From UBA7672 sp044224605 (GTDB lineage: Bacteria; Pseudomonadota; Alphaproteobacteria; Caulobacterales; Hyphomonadaceae), in the NCBI GenBank assembly GCA_044224605.1, contig JBGAKC010000027.1, forward strand, positions 4,636-68,635: 64,000 nt of DNA. The letters are read 5' to 3'. The notes beneath the pieces are model-generated. The model was not told where the DNA came from, did not search any database, and saw only the letters and a program-made list of their open reading frames with translations. Shown in pieces: positions 43,940 through 52,529 of the stretch (the stretch's first letter is position 1; every line of letters begins with the position of its first letter). The position numbers were made by a program, and so were the translations under genes.

Positions 43940-44911
43940 GTGGTACTTTCAAAAGCTGCTGCAGATATCCCGCTGGTCCCGGCGGGACTGGACCGTGTCG
44001 CGCATCATCGCCGCGATCCTGCCTGGCTCGACGCCGCGTTCAACTCCGACCAGGCCCGCGTCCTTTTGATGCGCGAAGGCCTGATCCTCGTTGAAGGCTC
44101 AGCTCCGCCCTCTAAGCCGATGGCCATCGGATCGCCCCTTCCGCCCGGTCGCCCGCTGCTGTGGCTGGGCGGACAGGCCGGAATGCTCGCGTCTAAGGCC
44201 AACCGCGTCTTCCTCGGCGAAACCGTGAAAGGCTCGCCCGTCTTCGCGCTCGACATGCCGGCGTCGTTCAGCCTCGACAATTCGCCGATCGCCGGCCTCG
44301 GCGTGTTCGACGATTTCCGCGCCGCGGCCTCCGCCTTTGACGCCTTCAACGGCGGCTGCGCGGCCACCGCCCGCGCCCTGTTCGAATGGCACCGCCGCCA
44401 CGGCTTCTGTTCCAACTGCGGCGCCCGCACAGCGATTGTGGAGGCGGGCTGGAAGCGCAAATGCGACGATTGCCGCGCCGAACATTTTCCGCGCGTGGAC
44501 CCGGTCGCGATCATGCTCGCCGTGCGCGGCGACAAATGCCTGCTGGGCCGCCAGAAGGCGTGGCGTCCAGGCTTCTGGTCCTGCCTCGCCGGCTTCGTCG
44601 AACCGGGCGAGACGATCGAACAGGCGGCCGCCCGCGAGATCTTCGAGGAAGCCGGCGTCCACTGCACCACCAAGGCCGACTACCTCTTCTGCCAGCCTTG
44701 GCCCTTCCCCTCGTCGCTGATGATGGGCCTCATCCTCGAGGCCGACAGCGAAGCGATCACGATTGACCCGTCCGAACTTGAAACAGCCCGCTGGTTCACG
44801 CGCGAAGAAACCGCTTCGATGATGGCCGGGACCAACCCCGACGCCTTCCCGCCGATGCGCTTCGCCGTCGCCCACCACGTCATCAAGGCGTGGCTGGATC
44901 GCGGATACTAG
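43940..44911 (+). CDS. nudC: NAD+ diphosphatase (NADH pyrophosphatase)
   Basis: NudC hydrolyses NAD(H) to NMN(H) and AMP and can remove NAD caps from RNA 5-prime ends. Zinc ligands C157, C160, C175 and C178 are intact. The Nudix box runs from GFVEPGETIEQAA through REIFEEAGV near residues 218-240, and the NudC-specific QPWPFPSSLM motif follows near 255. It starts with GTG at 43940, only 4 nt after the TIR gene stop. Its TAG stop is shared in antiparallel with the convergent GNAT gene. The length of 323 residues includes an N-terminal domain typical of alphaproteobacterial members. Confidence 0.94.
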   Translation: MVLSKAAADIPLVPAGLDRVAHHRRDPAWLDAAFNSDQARVLLMREGLILVEGSAPPSKPMAIGSPLPPGRPLLWLGGQAGMLASKANRVFLGETVKGSPVFALDMPASFSLDNSPIAGLGVFDDFRAAASAFDAFNGGCAATARALFEWHRRHGFCSNCGARTAIVEAGWKRKCDDCRAEHFPRVDPVAIMLAVRGDKCLLGRQKAWRPGFWSCLAGFVEPGETIEQAAAREIFEEAGVHCTTKADYLFCQPWPFPSSLMMGLILEADSEAITIDPSELETARWFTREETASMMAGTNPDAFPPMRFAVAHHVIKAWLDRGY

Positions 44912-45537
44912 ATCGGGTCGAGCGGCACGCGGTCCGGTAACGGATCGATCATGCGCGCCAGCCGCGGGTCATCCAGCCGGATGCCATAGACATCCTCGTA
45001 GATCGCGCGCAGCCAGCGCTCCACGAGTGTTACATCCATTGTCTTCGTCTCCGGCGGCGCCAGCGCCAGCAGCCACATCGGCGGCGGCGTTCCGAAGGCT
45101 TCCAGCGGCAGGACATAGCTGAGCCCGCCCAGCCGCCGGCACTCCAGCCGCCGGTAGAAGTTCAACCGCCTCGACTGCGCCTCCTCGCCCCGGTCCGCGT
45201 CGACCTCGATCAGGGCCACACGCTGCGTCCCAGCCAGTTCGCGGCTGGCGTCAAACAGCAGCACGCCAACGCCTGACCCGCGCGCCCACGGCGCCACGGC
45301 CGCGTATTCAAACAGCCAGAAATAATCCTCGGACGGCACATACGAGACGGACACGCCGACGATCACATCGCCGCGCTTCGCGACGAGAAAGCGATAATCC
45401 GGCCGCAGCCGCAGCTTCCTGAACTGCTCTTCCGTCCGCTGTTCGGTCAGCTCGATCGCGTCCGCATAGATCGTGTACGCCTGCGCAAACGCATCGGCGT
45501 CGCCCTCGGGCAGAATCTGGATGACGGTTTCTTGCAC
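44908..45537 (-). CDS. GNAT-family acetyltransferase
   Basis: A 209-residue protein with a GNAT core: the CoA-binding motif VAPWARGSGVGVLLFDASREL near residues 80-100, preceded by the FLVAKRGDVIVGVSVSYV beta strands. The C-terminal 60 residues extend beyond the core. Substrate unknown. It converges on nudC with overlapping stops (CTAG). Confidence 0.78.
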   Translation of the reverse strand: MQETVIQILPEGDADAFAQAYTIYADAIELTEQRTEEQFRKLRLRPDYRFLVAKRGDVIVGVSVSYVPSEDYFWLFEYAAVAPWARGSGVGVLLFDASRELAGTQRVALIEVDADRGEEAQSRRLNFYRRLECRRLGGLSYVLPLEAFGTPPPMWLLALAPPETKTMDVTLVERWLRAIYEDVYGIRLDDPRLARMIDPLPDRVPLDPI

Positions 45538-45583
45538 GTGGGCTTGCTGCGCTGATTCCCGATTGTCCGCACCTCATAACGAA

Positions 45584-45609
45584 ATGCCCCGCGATTGCTC
45601 GCGGGGCGT
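45584..45609 (-). terminator. Intrinsic terminator of the beta-barrel gene
   Basis: GCCCCGCGA (45586-45594) and TCGCGGGGC (45599-45607) form a perfect 9-bp stem with loop TTGC, extended by A-T and T-G pairs. On the minus strand it is followed by ATTTCGTTAT. It lies just past the beta-barrel gene stop. Confidence 0.8.
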
Positions 45610-45646
45610 CCCGTATCAGACCGGCCCTCGGTCGAGAGCGATCAGG

Positions 45647-46126
45647 TTAGAAGCTGCGGACGTACGACAGCGACCAGGCGTCGACATCGCCGGCGTCATA
45701 GTCGTGACGGGTCCAGTCGCCGCGGATGCCGTCTTGCGCGGTCAGGTTCCACTGAGCGCCGGCGCCGTAGGCAAGGCCGTCTTCGCTGCCGCCCGGCGAC
45801 GTTTCGATGCGGGCCGCACCGACACGTGCGAACAGGTCGAACATCGGGGAGACCGGCAGCTTGCCGACGACGAACGCGCCGAACTCGTTGTCGAGTTCCG
45901 TGCCGCTGTCATCCTTCACGCCGAACGAGCCTTCGCCTTCGATGGCGAAGTTCGGCGAGAGGTTCACGCCGACGCGGCCAGTGATGCCGCCGAGGTCAGC
46001 GCCACCGTCACCGTCGAATTGCGTATAGCCGCCCGAAACGTAGACGCCCGTGGTTTGGGCGTGGGCGGTCATGAAGGCCGGAGCGACGAGCATCGAAGCA
46101 GCGGCAAGAGCAAGTTTGAGTTTCAT
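45647..46126 (-). CDS. Small outer-membrane beta-barrel protein
   Basis: Porin-like eight-stranded barrel protein of 159 residues with a clean signal peptide (MKLKLALAAASMLV, cut near AHAQ). Alternating polar and hydrophobic strands follow, such as GVYVSGGYTQFDG, NFAIEGEGSFGV and FGAFVVGKLP, and it ends in SLSYVRSF with the terminal Phe recognised by the Bam machinery. It resembles OmpA/OmpX-type barrels without a periplasmic domain. The start at 46126 places the signal at the N-terminus and has GGAG 9 nt upstream; that GGAG lies in a predicted hairpin. Function unknown; its own promoter, leader and terminator imply a single-gene transcript. Confidence 0.85.
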   Translation of the reverse strand: MKLKLALAAASMLVAPAFMTAHAQTTGVYVSGGYTQFDGDGGADLGGITGRVGVNLSPNFAIEGEGSFGVKDDSGTELDNEFGAFVVGKLPVSPMFDLFARVGAARIETSPGGSEDGLAYGAGAQWNLTAQDGIRGDWTRHDYDAGDVDAWSLSYVRSF

Positions 46127-46277
46127 GGGGAAAGACTCCAGTTGTGTCTGGAGCAGGGTTCCAGGGGCATTGCGTGATGCCACCGGTAAAACCCGCTCGG
46201 GTTGCAGTCCGGAGCCTGCCGATGTCTCCCCCCGGGAGAGGAGGCATCCATCCAGGCTCATCTATCCACCCAGCTTG
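46127..46277 (-). promoter_or_regulatory. Structured leader with predicted SD-sequestering hairpin
   Basis: Read on the minus strand, the leader has a 9-bp stem (46221-46248), short hairpins at 46190-46203 and 46166-46181, and two mutually exclusive hairpins next to the start codon. CTCCAG (46148-46153) can pair with CTGGAG (46136-46141), which contains the ribosome site GGAG. Alternatively it can pair with CTGGA upstream (46160-46164), which would free it. It matches no riboswitch class I know. The switching model is inference from base pairing. Confidence 0.5.
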
Positions 46278-46600
46278 GGGGCGGTATGCAGCCTAAATAG
46301 GCACTGGACAAACCAGTTCCTCGGAAGATCGAGAATAAACCTGACGAGGTGGCGGCGAAGCAACACACGGTTGTTCATCTTGGGAATGCTTCAATCTTTG
46401 TGGCTGAACCGTGTCGAATTCTACCGATCAAGTCGGGAATACTCAACAAATACACCCCGTCACCGCGACCGCCTGAATCCTCTGGCAAAATCGCGATGGA
46501 GCACGCAGTCAGAAACGCGCGTCCGGGATTTCCGCTCCCCAATTATGACATTGGCAGGGCGGAATCGCTCCGTGTCCGGATTGTCATGCTGAAGTCCGCC
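46278..46600. other. Gene-poor, AT-richer gap between the barrel gene and pheA
   Basis: Apart from the putative promoter at its left end I see no gene here. Base composition is visibly less GC-rich than the surroundings. A 91-codon plus-strand frame (46349-46624) lacks a good ribosome site or any family resemblance and runs into the pheA 3-prime end. Confidence 0.5.
46284..46311 (-). promoter_or_regulatory. Possible sigma-70-type promoter for the beta-barrel gene
   Basis: On the minus strand TTGTCC (46306-46311) and GCATAC (46284-46289) are separated by 16 bp, giving a start site near 46277 and a leader of about 150 nt. The match is modest and alphaproteobacterial consensus is loose. Confidence 0.3.
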
Positions 46601-47452
46601 TTACCGCGGCGGCGCAACCGTTGACCGATAGGGGTGCGCCGGGAACACGCCCAGATGGCGCACGTGGGTCGAGAAGAAGCCCAGTTCCTCCAGCGCGCGC
46701 TGCACCGGCAACTCGTCCGGATGGCCCTCAAGTTCGGCATAGAACTGCGTGGCGTTGAAAGACCCGCCGATCTGGTAGCTCTCCAGCTTGGTGACGTTCA
46801 CGCCATTGGTCGCGAACCCGCCCATCGTCTTGTATAGCGCCGCCGGCACGTTGCGGACACGGAAGACGAAAGCGGTCACCCACTTCACGCCGGGATCCCA
46901 GTCAGGCTGGACAGCGTCGCGGCTCATGATCACGAAGCGCGTTGTATTATGGGCCGCGTCCTCGATGTTCTCGGCCAGAAGGTCGAGGCCATAGACCTCC
47001 GCCGCAAGCCTTGGCGCGATCGCCGCCTGCGTCGGATCGCCAAGCTCTGCGACCTCCCGCGCCGCTCCGGCGGTGTCCGAGCTCGTCTTCGCGGCAATCC
47101 CCCGCGCGCGCAGGAAGTTCCGGCACTGGCCCAGCCCCATGATGTGGCTGTGCGCGGCCTTGATGTTCTCGAGCTTCGACCCTTTCAACCCCATCAGCTG
47201 GAACCGGATCGGCATGAAGTGCTCGGCGATTATCTGCAGCGGGGATGTCGGCAGCAGGTGGTGGATATCGGCCACCCGGCCGGCGATCGAGTTTTCCACA
47301 GGGATCATGGCCAGCTGGGCCTCCCCGCTGGCGGCCGCCTGAAACACGTCCTCGAACGTCGCGCACGGCAGGGGTTCAAGGTCCGGATAGACCTCCCTGC
47401 AGGCGATGTGGGAGTTGGCGCCTAATTCCCCCTGGAACGCGATCTTGCTCAT
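46601..47452 (-). CDS. pheA: Prephenate dehydratase
   Basis: Monofunctional PheA (283 residues) that converts prephenate to phenylpyruvate in phenylalanine synthesis. The dehydratase domain begins IAFQGELGANSHIAC, with the conserved MIPVENSIAGRV near residue 57 and the catalytic-region motif NTTRFVIM near 174. A C-terminal ACT domain follows (VPAALYKTMGGFATNGVNVTKLES), where phenylalanine binds for feedback control. No chorismate-mutase domain is fused. It is divergent from cycM, with about 190 bp between start codons. Confidence 0.96.
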   Translation of the reverse strand: MSKIAFQGELGANSHIACREVYPDLEPLPCATFEDVFQAAASGEAQLAMIPVENSIAGRVADIHHLLPTSPLQIIAEHFMPIRFQLMGLKGSKLENIKAAHSHIMGLGQCRNFLRARGIAAKTSSDTAGAAREVAELGDPTQAAIAPRLAAEVYGLDLLAENIEDAAHNTTRFVIMSRDAVQPDWDPGVKWVTAFVFRVRNVPAALYKTMGGFATNGVNVTKLESYQIGGSFNATQFYAELEGHPDELPVQRALEELGFFSTHVRHLGVFPAHPYRSTVAPPR

Positions 47453-47643
47453 GGCGGCTTCTATGCCCCGCCCTTGCGGAAGAGGGCAACCGAAATAGGG
47501 GGTTAGGCGTCCTGACTGTGCGTCATTTCGCCAAACTGCCGCGGGTTGCCGCCCTCCCCCCAAAATGCCAGAAAGCCCCGCGCGGGCGGGCGCGAATCGC
47601 CGTTTTTCGCGCCGCTTTTTGAGGGACGGGAGCAGGTCAGCAA

Positions 47644-48378
47644 ATGAGTGATCTCGGCTTCAACAAGATCGCTTTCTGCGTCCTCGGCACGGGCTTGGCG
47701 CTGATCGGCCTGAACGAGGCCTCCCATGCCATGTTCCATTCTACCCATCACGAGAAGATGGCCTGGGCGGTCGCGATCTCGGAAGACACCGGCGGCGGTC
47801 CCGCTGTCGTTGAGGGCCCGCGCGATTACGGCGTGCTTCTGGCGGCCGCCGATCTCGCGAAGGGCGAGGAGCAGCACAAGAAGTGCCTCCAGTGCCACAA
47901 CTTCGATTCCGGGGGCGCCAACATGCAGGGCCCGAACCTTTTCGGCGTCGTCGGCCGTCCGGTCGCCTCACACCCTGGCTTCAAATACTCGACGGGCAAA
48001 GGCTCGCTGACCGAACTCGGCGGCGAGTGGACCTTTGAGCGCCTGGACCACTTCATCGAGCGCCCGAAAGCCTACGCTCCGGGCACGGCGATGAACTTCG
48101 CCGGCATCAACAGCCGCCTCACCGGCCTGCAGGACCGCATGAACCTCATCGCGTACCTGCGTACGCTGGGCAGCGAAAGCGTTCCGCTTCCAGCTCCGCT
48201 GCCGCCGCAGGCTGCTGCTCCAGCTGATGGCGCTGCTCCCGCCGCCGCTCCGGCGGATGGCGCGGCTCCGACTGCTCCTGGCGCGACCCCGGCCGCTCCG
48301 GGCGCTGCGCCGGCTCCGGCGACGCCCGCTCCGGCCACCCCGGCGCCCGCGAGCCCGGCTCCGGCTGCTCCGCACTAA
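47644..48378 (+). CDS. cycM: Membrane-bound cytochrome c (CycM type)
   Basis: Class I cytochrome c with an uncleaved N-terminal membrane helix (IAFCVLGTGLALIGL), a heme motif CLQCH (C81, C84, H85) and an axial Met in GTAMNFAGI near residue 153. It fits CycM/c552, which carries electrons from the bc1 complex to the aa3 oxidase. GANMQGPNLFGVVGRP after the heme site is typical. The last 60 or so residues are almost only Ala, Pro, Gly and Thr (48190-48375), an unusual low-complexity tail that probably extends into the periplasm. Confidence 0.9.
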   Translation: MSDLGFNKIAFCVLGTGLALIGLNEASHAMFHSTHHEKMAWAVAISEDTGGGPAVVEGPRDYGVLLAAADLAKGEEQHKKCLQCHNFDSGGANMQGPNLFGVVGRPVASHPGFKYSTGKGSLTELGGEWTFERLDHFIERPKAYAPGTAMNFAGINSRLTGLQDRMNLIAYLRTLGSESVPLPAPLPPQAAAPADGAAPAAAPADGAAPTAPGATPAAPGAAPAPATPAPATPAPASPAPAAPH

Positions 48379-48391
48379 GCCAGACTGAACG

Positions 48392-48778
48392 TCACGCCGG
48401 CGCGTGACAGACGGCCTCGATGTTGTGCCCGTCAGGGTCCAGCACGAACGCGCCGTAATAGGTCGGATGATAGAACGGCCTCAGTCCCGGCGGACCATTG
48501 TCCTTCCCGCCCGCAGCAATCGCCGCCCTGTAGAACTCATCGACCTTCGCACGACTCTCCGCCGCGAACGCCACATGCAGCAACTCCGTCGCGCGAGGCT
48601 GCTCGTTGATCCAGAAGTACGGCTTGAAGCCTTCGCCATAGCCCAGATAGGGCGTCGATCCCGTTTCGGCTTCCGACACATGCATTATCACGCTGACGCC
48701 CAGCGGCTTCAGCGCCTGATCATAGAAAGCCTTCGACCGCTTGATGTCCGTGACTTTCAGTCCGATGTGATCGAGCAT
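48392..48778 (-). CDS. VOC-superfamily (glyoxalase-like) protein
   Basis: Single-domain VOC protein of 128 residues: N-terminal LDHIGLKVTDIKRSKAFYDQAL, internal LLHVAFAAESRAKVDEFY, and C-terminal YYGAFVLDPDGHNIEAVCH. His4, His69 and Glu122 are candidate metal ligands. It resembles the VOC gene at 25597-26001 in ending and size, so the two may be paralogs of one subgroup. Substrate unknown. It converges on cycM with 13 bp between stops. Confidence 0.82.
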   Translation of the reverse strand: MLDHIGLKVTDIKRSKAFYDQALKPLGVSVIMHVSEAETGSTPYLGYGEGFKPYFWINEQPRATELLHVAFAAESRAKVDEFYRAAIAAGGKDNGPPGLRPFYHPTYYGAFVLDPDGHNIEAVCHAPA

Positions 48779-48830
48779 CCAGCGTCTCCCTGACTGGCCC
48801 GCTGAACCATGCGCCCGCAGTCCGGAGGAG

Positions 48831-49538
48831 TCACGCCGCGTCGTGAAAGATGACGCCCACCGTGTAGCGCTCGCCTGTGCGCACGCGGCTCACGCCATGC
48901 CGCATCTTCACGCGATAGACGCCCTTCGCCCCCTGCACCGGCCGCTCGTTGACCGCGAAGATCACCGCCTGTCCTTGCCTCAGCGGCGCCACTTCCACCC
49001 GCGACTGCATCCGCGGCCGCTGCTCCGTCAGCACGAACTCTCCGCCCGCAAAGTCCTCACCCGGCCGCGACAGCAGGAAGACCGCCTGCAGTGGGAACAC
49101 CTGCTCGCCATAGAGATCCTGATGCAGGCAGTTGTAATCGCCCGCTCCATACTTGAGCAGCAATGGCGTCGACCGCGCCTGCCCCGCCGCATGACATTCC
49201 TTCAGGAAATCCGCGTGCTTCGCCGGAAACCGGGCCAGCCGCGCGAGCCTCTCCTCCCATCGGTTCGCGATCACTGCAAGATGCGGATAGAGCGCCGCCC
49301 GCAATGTGCTCACCGCCTCCGGCAACGGATAGGCAAAGTATTTATATTCGCCGCGTCCAAAGCCATGACGCGCCATCACCACCTTCGAGCGGAACTGCGC
49401 GTCATCGTCATACGCTCGGCGCAGCCGCGCACATGTTGCTGCATCCAGCAGGGGCGGCGTCACAACTGAGCCACCCGCATCAAGCTGCGCGCCCATGCCA
49501 TCCCAGTCGAGTGCATTGATCGTCGTTTCCAGCGTCAT
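48831..49538 (-). CDS. 2OG-Fe(II) oxygenase
   Basis: Fe(II)/2-oxoglutarate oxygenase of 235 residues. The facial triad is H139-x-D141 in LHQDLYGEQ and H214 in RHGVSRVRTGERY, whose following Arg would bind the 2OG carboxylate. FAGGEFVLTEQRPRMQS between them is characteristic of an uncharacterised subgroup of such oxygenases. Substrate unknown. It is distinct in sequence from the other 2OG enzyme at 3962-4702. Confidence 0.82.
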   Translation of the reverse strand: MTLETTINALDWDGMGAQLDAGGSVVTPPLLDAATCARLRRAYDDDAQFRSKVVMARHGFGRGEYKYFAYPLPEAVSTLRAALYPHLAVIANRWEERLARLARFPAKHADFLKECHAAGQARSTPLLLKYGAGDYNCLHQDLYGEQVFPLQAVFLLSRPGEDFAGGEFVLTEQRPRMQSRVEVAPLRQGQAVIFAVNERPVQGAKGVYRVKMRHGVSRVRTGERYTVGVIFHDAA

Positions 49539-49811
49539 GCGCCATGCATCTCACACGGCGATTCCATACGCCGACGATTTTCGGCCGCTGCATCCGCCAG
49601 CGGCGCGCAAAAATTCCGATATTCGCGATGGAATATAGCGACTCCTGCATCCTCTTCTGGGCATTGCGTATTTTACGAATTGTGGGCATGCCGCGTTCAC
49701 GAATGCTTCCCACGCCTTCTGGACACGGCGCCGCAACAGGCAAACGATAACGTCAAATGCAGACGCGTGCATGTTCCGCCGCGACTGCTGCAACGGTCAG
49801 AGGGTGTGGAA

Positions 49812-50273
49812 ATGACCAGCTTCAAGCTGAATGGAAAACAGATGAGCGTGGAGGCTGACGCCGACACGCCCTTGCTCTGGGTAATACGTGACGAGGCCGG
49901 CCTCACCGGCACCAAGTTCGGGTGCGGTATCGGAATGTGCGGCGCCTGCACTGTCCATATCGGCGGCAAGGCCACGCGCTCCTGCATCACGCCGCTCAGC
50001 GCCGTTGAAGGCGCTGAAATCACGACGATCGAAGGCCTCGATCCAAAAGGTCAGCACCCTGTCCAGAAAGCCTGGCAGGACCTGCAGGTGCCGCAGTGCG
50101 GCTACTGCCAGTCCGGCCAGATCATGCAGGCCGCCGCTGTCCTCAAGGACAATCCCAACATCTCCGATGCCGACATCGACGCGCAGATGTCCGGCAATCT
50201 CTGCCGCTGCATGACCTACCCGCGTATTCGCGCCGCCGTGCGCCAGGCCGCCAACGCGATGAAGGGAGCCTGA
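49812..50273 (+). CDS. iorA: IorA-type [2Fe-2S] subunit of a molybdenum hydroxylase
   Basis: Small subunit (153 residues) with two [2Fe-2S] clusters. The first is in CGIGMCGACTVHIGGKATRSC near residues 38-58 with plant-ferredoxin spacing; the second is CGYCQSG near 97 with CRCM near 130. It passes electrons from the molybdenum subunit encoded 3 nt downstream. The start at 49812 follows GGTGTGGA; the longer upstream frame has no family resemblance. It lacks a signal peptide while its partner has a Tat signal, so the complex is probably exported folded, with this subunit as passenger. Confidence 0.92.
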   Translation: MTSFKLNGKQMSVEADADTPLLWVIRDEAGLTGTKFGCGIGMCGACTVHIGGKATRSCITPLSAVEGAEITTIEGLDPKGQHPVQKAWQDLQVPQCGYCQSGQIMQAAAVLKDNPNISDADIDAQMSGNLCRCMTYPRIRAAVRQAANAMKGA

Positions 50274-50276
50274 TCC

Positions 50277-52529
50277 ATGGATACGCCCAACACACCGATT
50301 CTCTCCCGCCGCGGCTTCCTCGTCGCTGCCGCCGGAACTGGCGTCGCCTTCTCCTTCCTGACGGCCTGCAACACTGAGGCCCCATCCACCGCCCCGCCCT
50401 ACGAGCCAACGCAATGGTACGCGATCGACAACAACGGCATCGTCACCGTGAACGTGATCCGCGCCGAGATGGGCCAGCACGTCGGCACCTCGCTCGCCCG
50501 CATCCTCGCGGATGAACTCGAAGTGCCATGGCAGAACGTCCGCATCGCCCACGTCGACAGCGATCCGAAATGGGGCCTCATGGTCACCGGCGGTTCCTGG
50601 TCGGTCTGGCAGACCTATCCGCTCTACAGCCAGGCCGGCGCCGCCGGCCGCATGGCGCTCATCGAAGCCGGCGCGAAGGAACTCGGCGTCGATCCTACAA
50701 CCTGCAAGGCAGAGAACGGCGAGATCGTCTCGGGCGGCAAGAAGATCTCCTACAAGGATCTCGTCCGCAAAGGCGTCAACAAGAGCTACACGCCCGAGGA
50801 ACTCGCCAAGATCGCCTTCAAGCCGGTCGCTGACCGCAAGCTCATCGGCAAGCCCGTCACCTCGCTCGACATCGTCGAGAAGACCGACGGCACGGCCATC
50901 TACGGCATCGACGCCAAGGTCGAGGGCATGGTCTATGGCTGCCCCATCCTGCCGCCGACCCGCAACGGATCGCAGGTCAACTACGTGATGGATGCCCCAG
51001 CAAAAGGCATCAAAGGCTACATCCAGACCGTCGTCCTCAAGGACCCTTCGAACACCGTTCCAGGCTGGGCCGTCGTCATCGCCGACAGCTGGTATGCAGC
51101 GAAGAAGGCCGCCGCCGCCATCACGCTGGAATACTCACCAGGCCCGACAGCCGATGTTTCCGAGAAGGATCTCCAGGATCACGCCGCCAAGCTGATCGCC
51201 GATCCGAAGAAGGGCTCCGTCCTTCCCGCGGCCGACACCAACACTGCCGCGGCTCTCAAGAAGGCGAAGTCCACCCTGGAGGCCACCTACACCACGGCGA
51301 CCGCGCTCCACTTCCAGATGGAGCCGCTCAACGCGCTCGCCTTCCAGAAGGATGGCAAGTGGGAAATCCACACCGGCAACCAGTGGCAGAGTCTCGTCCT
51401 GCCGTGGCTCGCCAAGGCGCTCGAAGTGCCCGAGACCGACGTCGTCATGCGCACGTATCGCCTTGGCGGCGGCTTCGGCCGGCGCCTCAATGGCGACTAC
51501 GCGGTCGGCGCAGCCCTCGCCTCGAAGGCCATCGGCAAGCCGGTCAAGATGGTGATGACGCGCGAAGACGACGTGAAGTTCGACAGCGTCCGCTCGCCTT
51601 CCGTCCAGAAACTCAAGATGGGCTTCGACGGGTCCGGCAATCCCATCGCGATGGAACACCACGTCGCATGCGGCTGGCCGACTGAAGTCATGGCGCCGTT
51701 CTTCATGCCGAAGGGCGAGAAGGACGCGCCGTTCGATCCGTTCGCCATCAACGGGGCAAATCACTGGTACAGCGTCGGCGCCCACAAGGTCCGCGCCGTC
51801 TCCAACGATCTCGCCAACCAGACCTTCCGCCCCGGCTGGCTCCGTTCGGTCGGCCCCGGCTTCACCAACTGGGCGCTCGAAAGCTTCATGGACGAGGCCG
51901 CCCACAAGCTGAAGATGGACCCGGTGGAGTTCCGCGTGAAACTCCTCAAGGCCGAAGGCGCGAATGCAGGCACGGCGCCCAACTCAGTCGGCGGAGCGTC
52001 TCGCCAGGCCAACGTCGTGAAGCTCGCCGCCCAGAAAGCCGGCTGGGGCTCGCCTCTCCCGGCCGGCACAGGCCTCGGCCTCGCCACCTCCTTCGGTCAG
52101 GAGCGTGACATGCCGACCTGGGTCGCCTGTGTCGCCCGCGTCAACGTCGACAAGGGCACAGGCCAGGTGAAGGTCGAGAAACTCACCCTCGTCGCCGACG
52201 CCGGCACGATCGTCGATCCCGACGGCGCCCTGGCGCAGATGCAGGGCGCCTCCCTCTGGGGCCTGTCCCTCGCGCTTCACGAAGGCACCGAGTTCGAGAA
52301 TGGCAACGTCAAGGCGACCAACCTCGGCGCCTATACGCCGCTGCGCATCAACGACGTTCCAGACCTTGACATCACCTTCGTCGACTCGACGGAAGCCCCT
52401 GTTGGCCTTGGTGAACCGGCGACCACGGTTGTCGGCCCTGCCATCGGCAACGCGATATTTAACGCCGTTGGCGCCCGCCTCCGGCATATCCCGATCACGC
52501 CCGCTGCAGTGAAAGCCGCCATGACGTGA
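50277..52529 (+). CDS. iorB: IorB-type molybdopterin-binding subunit, Tat-exported
   Basis: Catalytic subunit (750 residues) of a xanthine-dehydrogenase-family hydroxylase that binds molybdopterin cytosine dinucleotide. The N-terminus has a Tat motif (SRRGFLVAAAG) followed by a lipobox-like LTAC. Cofactor-binding motifs include GGSWSVW near residue 104, TYRLGGGFGRRLNGDY near 395, and GLGEPATTVVGPAIGNAIF near the end, with the usual active-site Glu. Isoquinoline 1-oxidoreductase and some aldehyde dehydrogenases share this two-subunit layout without an FAD subunit, so the substrate is open. It overlaps the next gene by 4 nt. Confidence 0.9.
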   Translation: MDTPNTPILSRRGFLVAAAGTGVAFSFLTACNTEAPSTAPPYEPTQWYAIDNNGIVTVNVIRAEMGQHVGTSLARILADELEVPWQNVRIAHVDSDPKWGLMVTGGSWSVWQTYPLYSQAGAAGRMALIEAGAKELGVDPTTCKAENGEIVSGGKKISYKDLVRKGVNKSYTPEELAKIAFKPVADRKLIGKPVTSLDIVEKTDGTAIYGIDAKVEGMVYGCPILPPTRNGSQVNYVMDAPAKGIKGYIQTVVLKDPSNTVPGWAVVIADSWYAAKKAAAAITLEYSPGPTADVSEKDLQDHAAKLIADPKKGSVLPAADTNTAAALKKAKSTLEATYTTATALHFQMEPLNALAFQKDGKWEIHTGNQWQSLVLPWLAKALEVPETDVVMRTYRLGGGFGRRLNGDYAVGAALASKAIGKPVKMVMTREDDVKFDSVRSPSVQKLKMGFDGSGNPIAMEHHVACGWPTEVMAPFFMPKGEKDAPFDPFAINGANHWYSVGAHKVRAVSNDLANQTFRPGWLRSVGPGFTNWALESFMDEAAHKLKMDPVEFRVKLLKAEGANAGTAPNSVGGASRQANVVKLAAQKAGWGSPLPAGTGLGLATSFGQERDMPTWVACVARVNVDKGTGQVKVEKLTLVADAGTIVDPDGALAQMQGASLWGLSLALHEGTEFENGNVKATNLGAYTPLRINDVPDLDITFVDSTEAPVGLGEPATTVVGPAIGNAIFNAVGARLRHIPITPAAVKAAMT

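Noticed and set aside
46127..46277. Leader as a known riboswitch (cobalamin, SAM, TPP, glycine)
   Set aside because: I could not match any conserved core box of these classes; it is kept only as an unassigned structured leader.
46349..46624. Possible 91-residue plus-strand protein starting at GTG
   Set aside because: No good ribosome site or family match and it runs into the pheA 3-prime end; composition looks intergenic.
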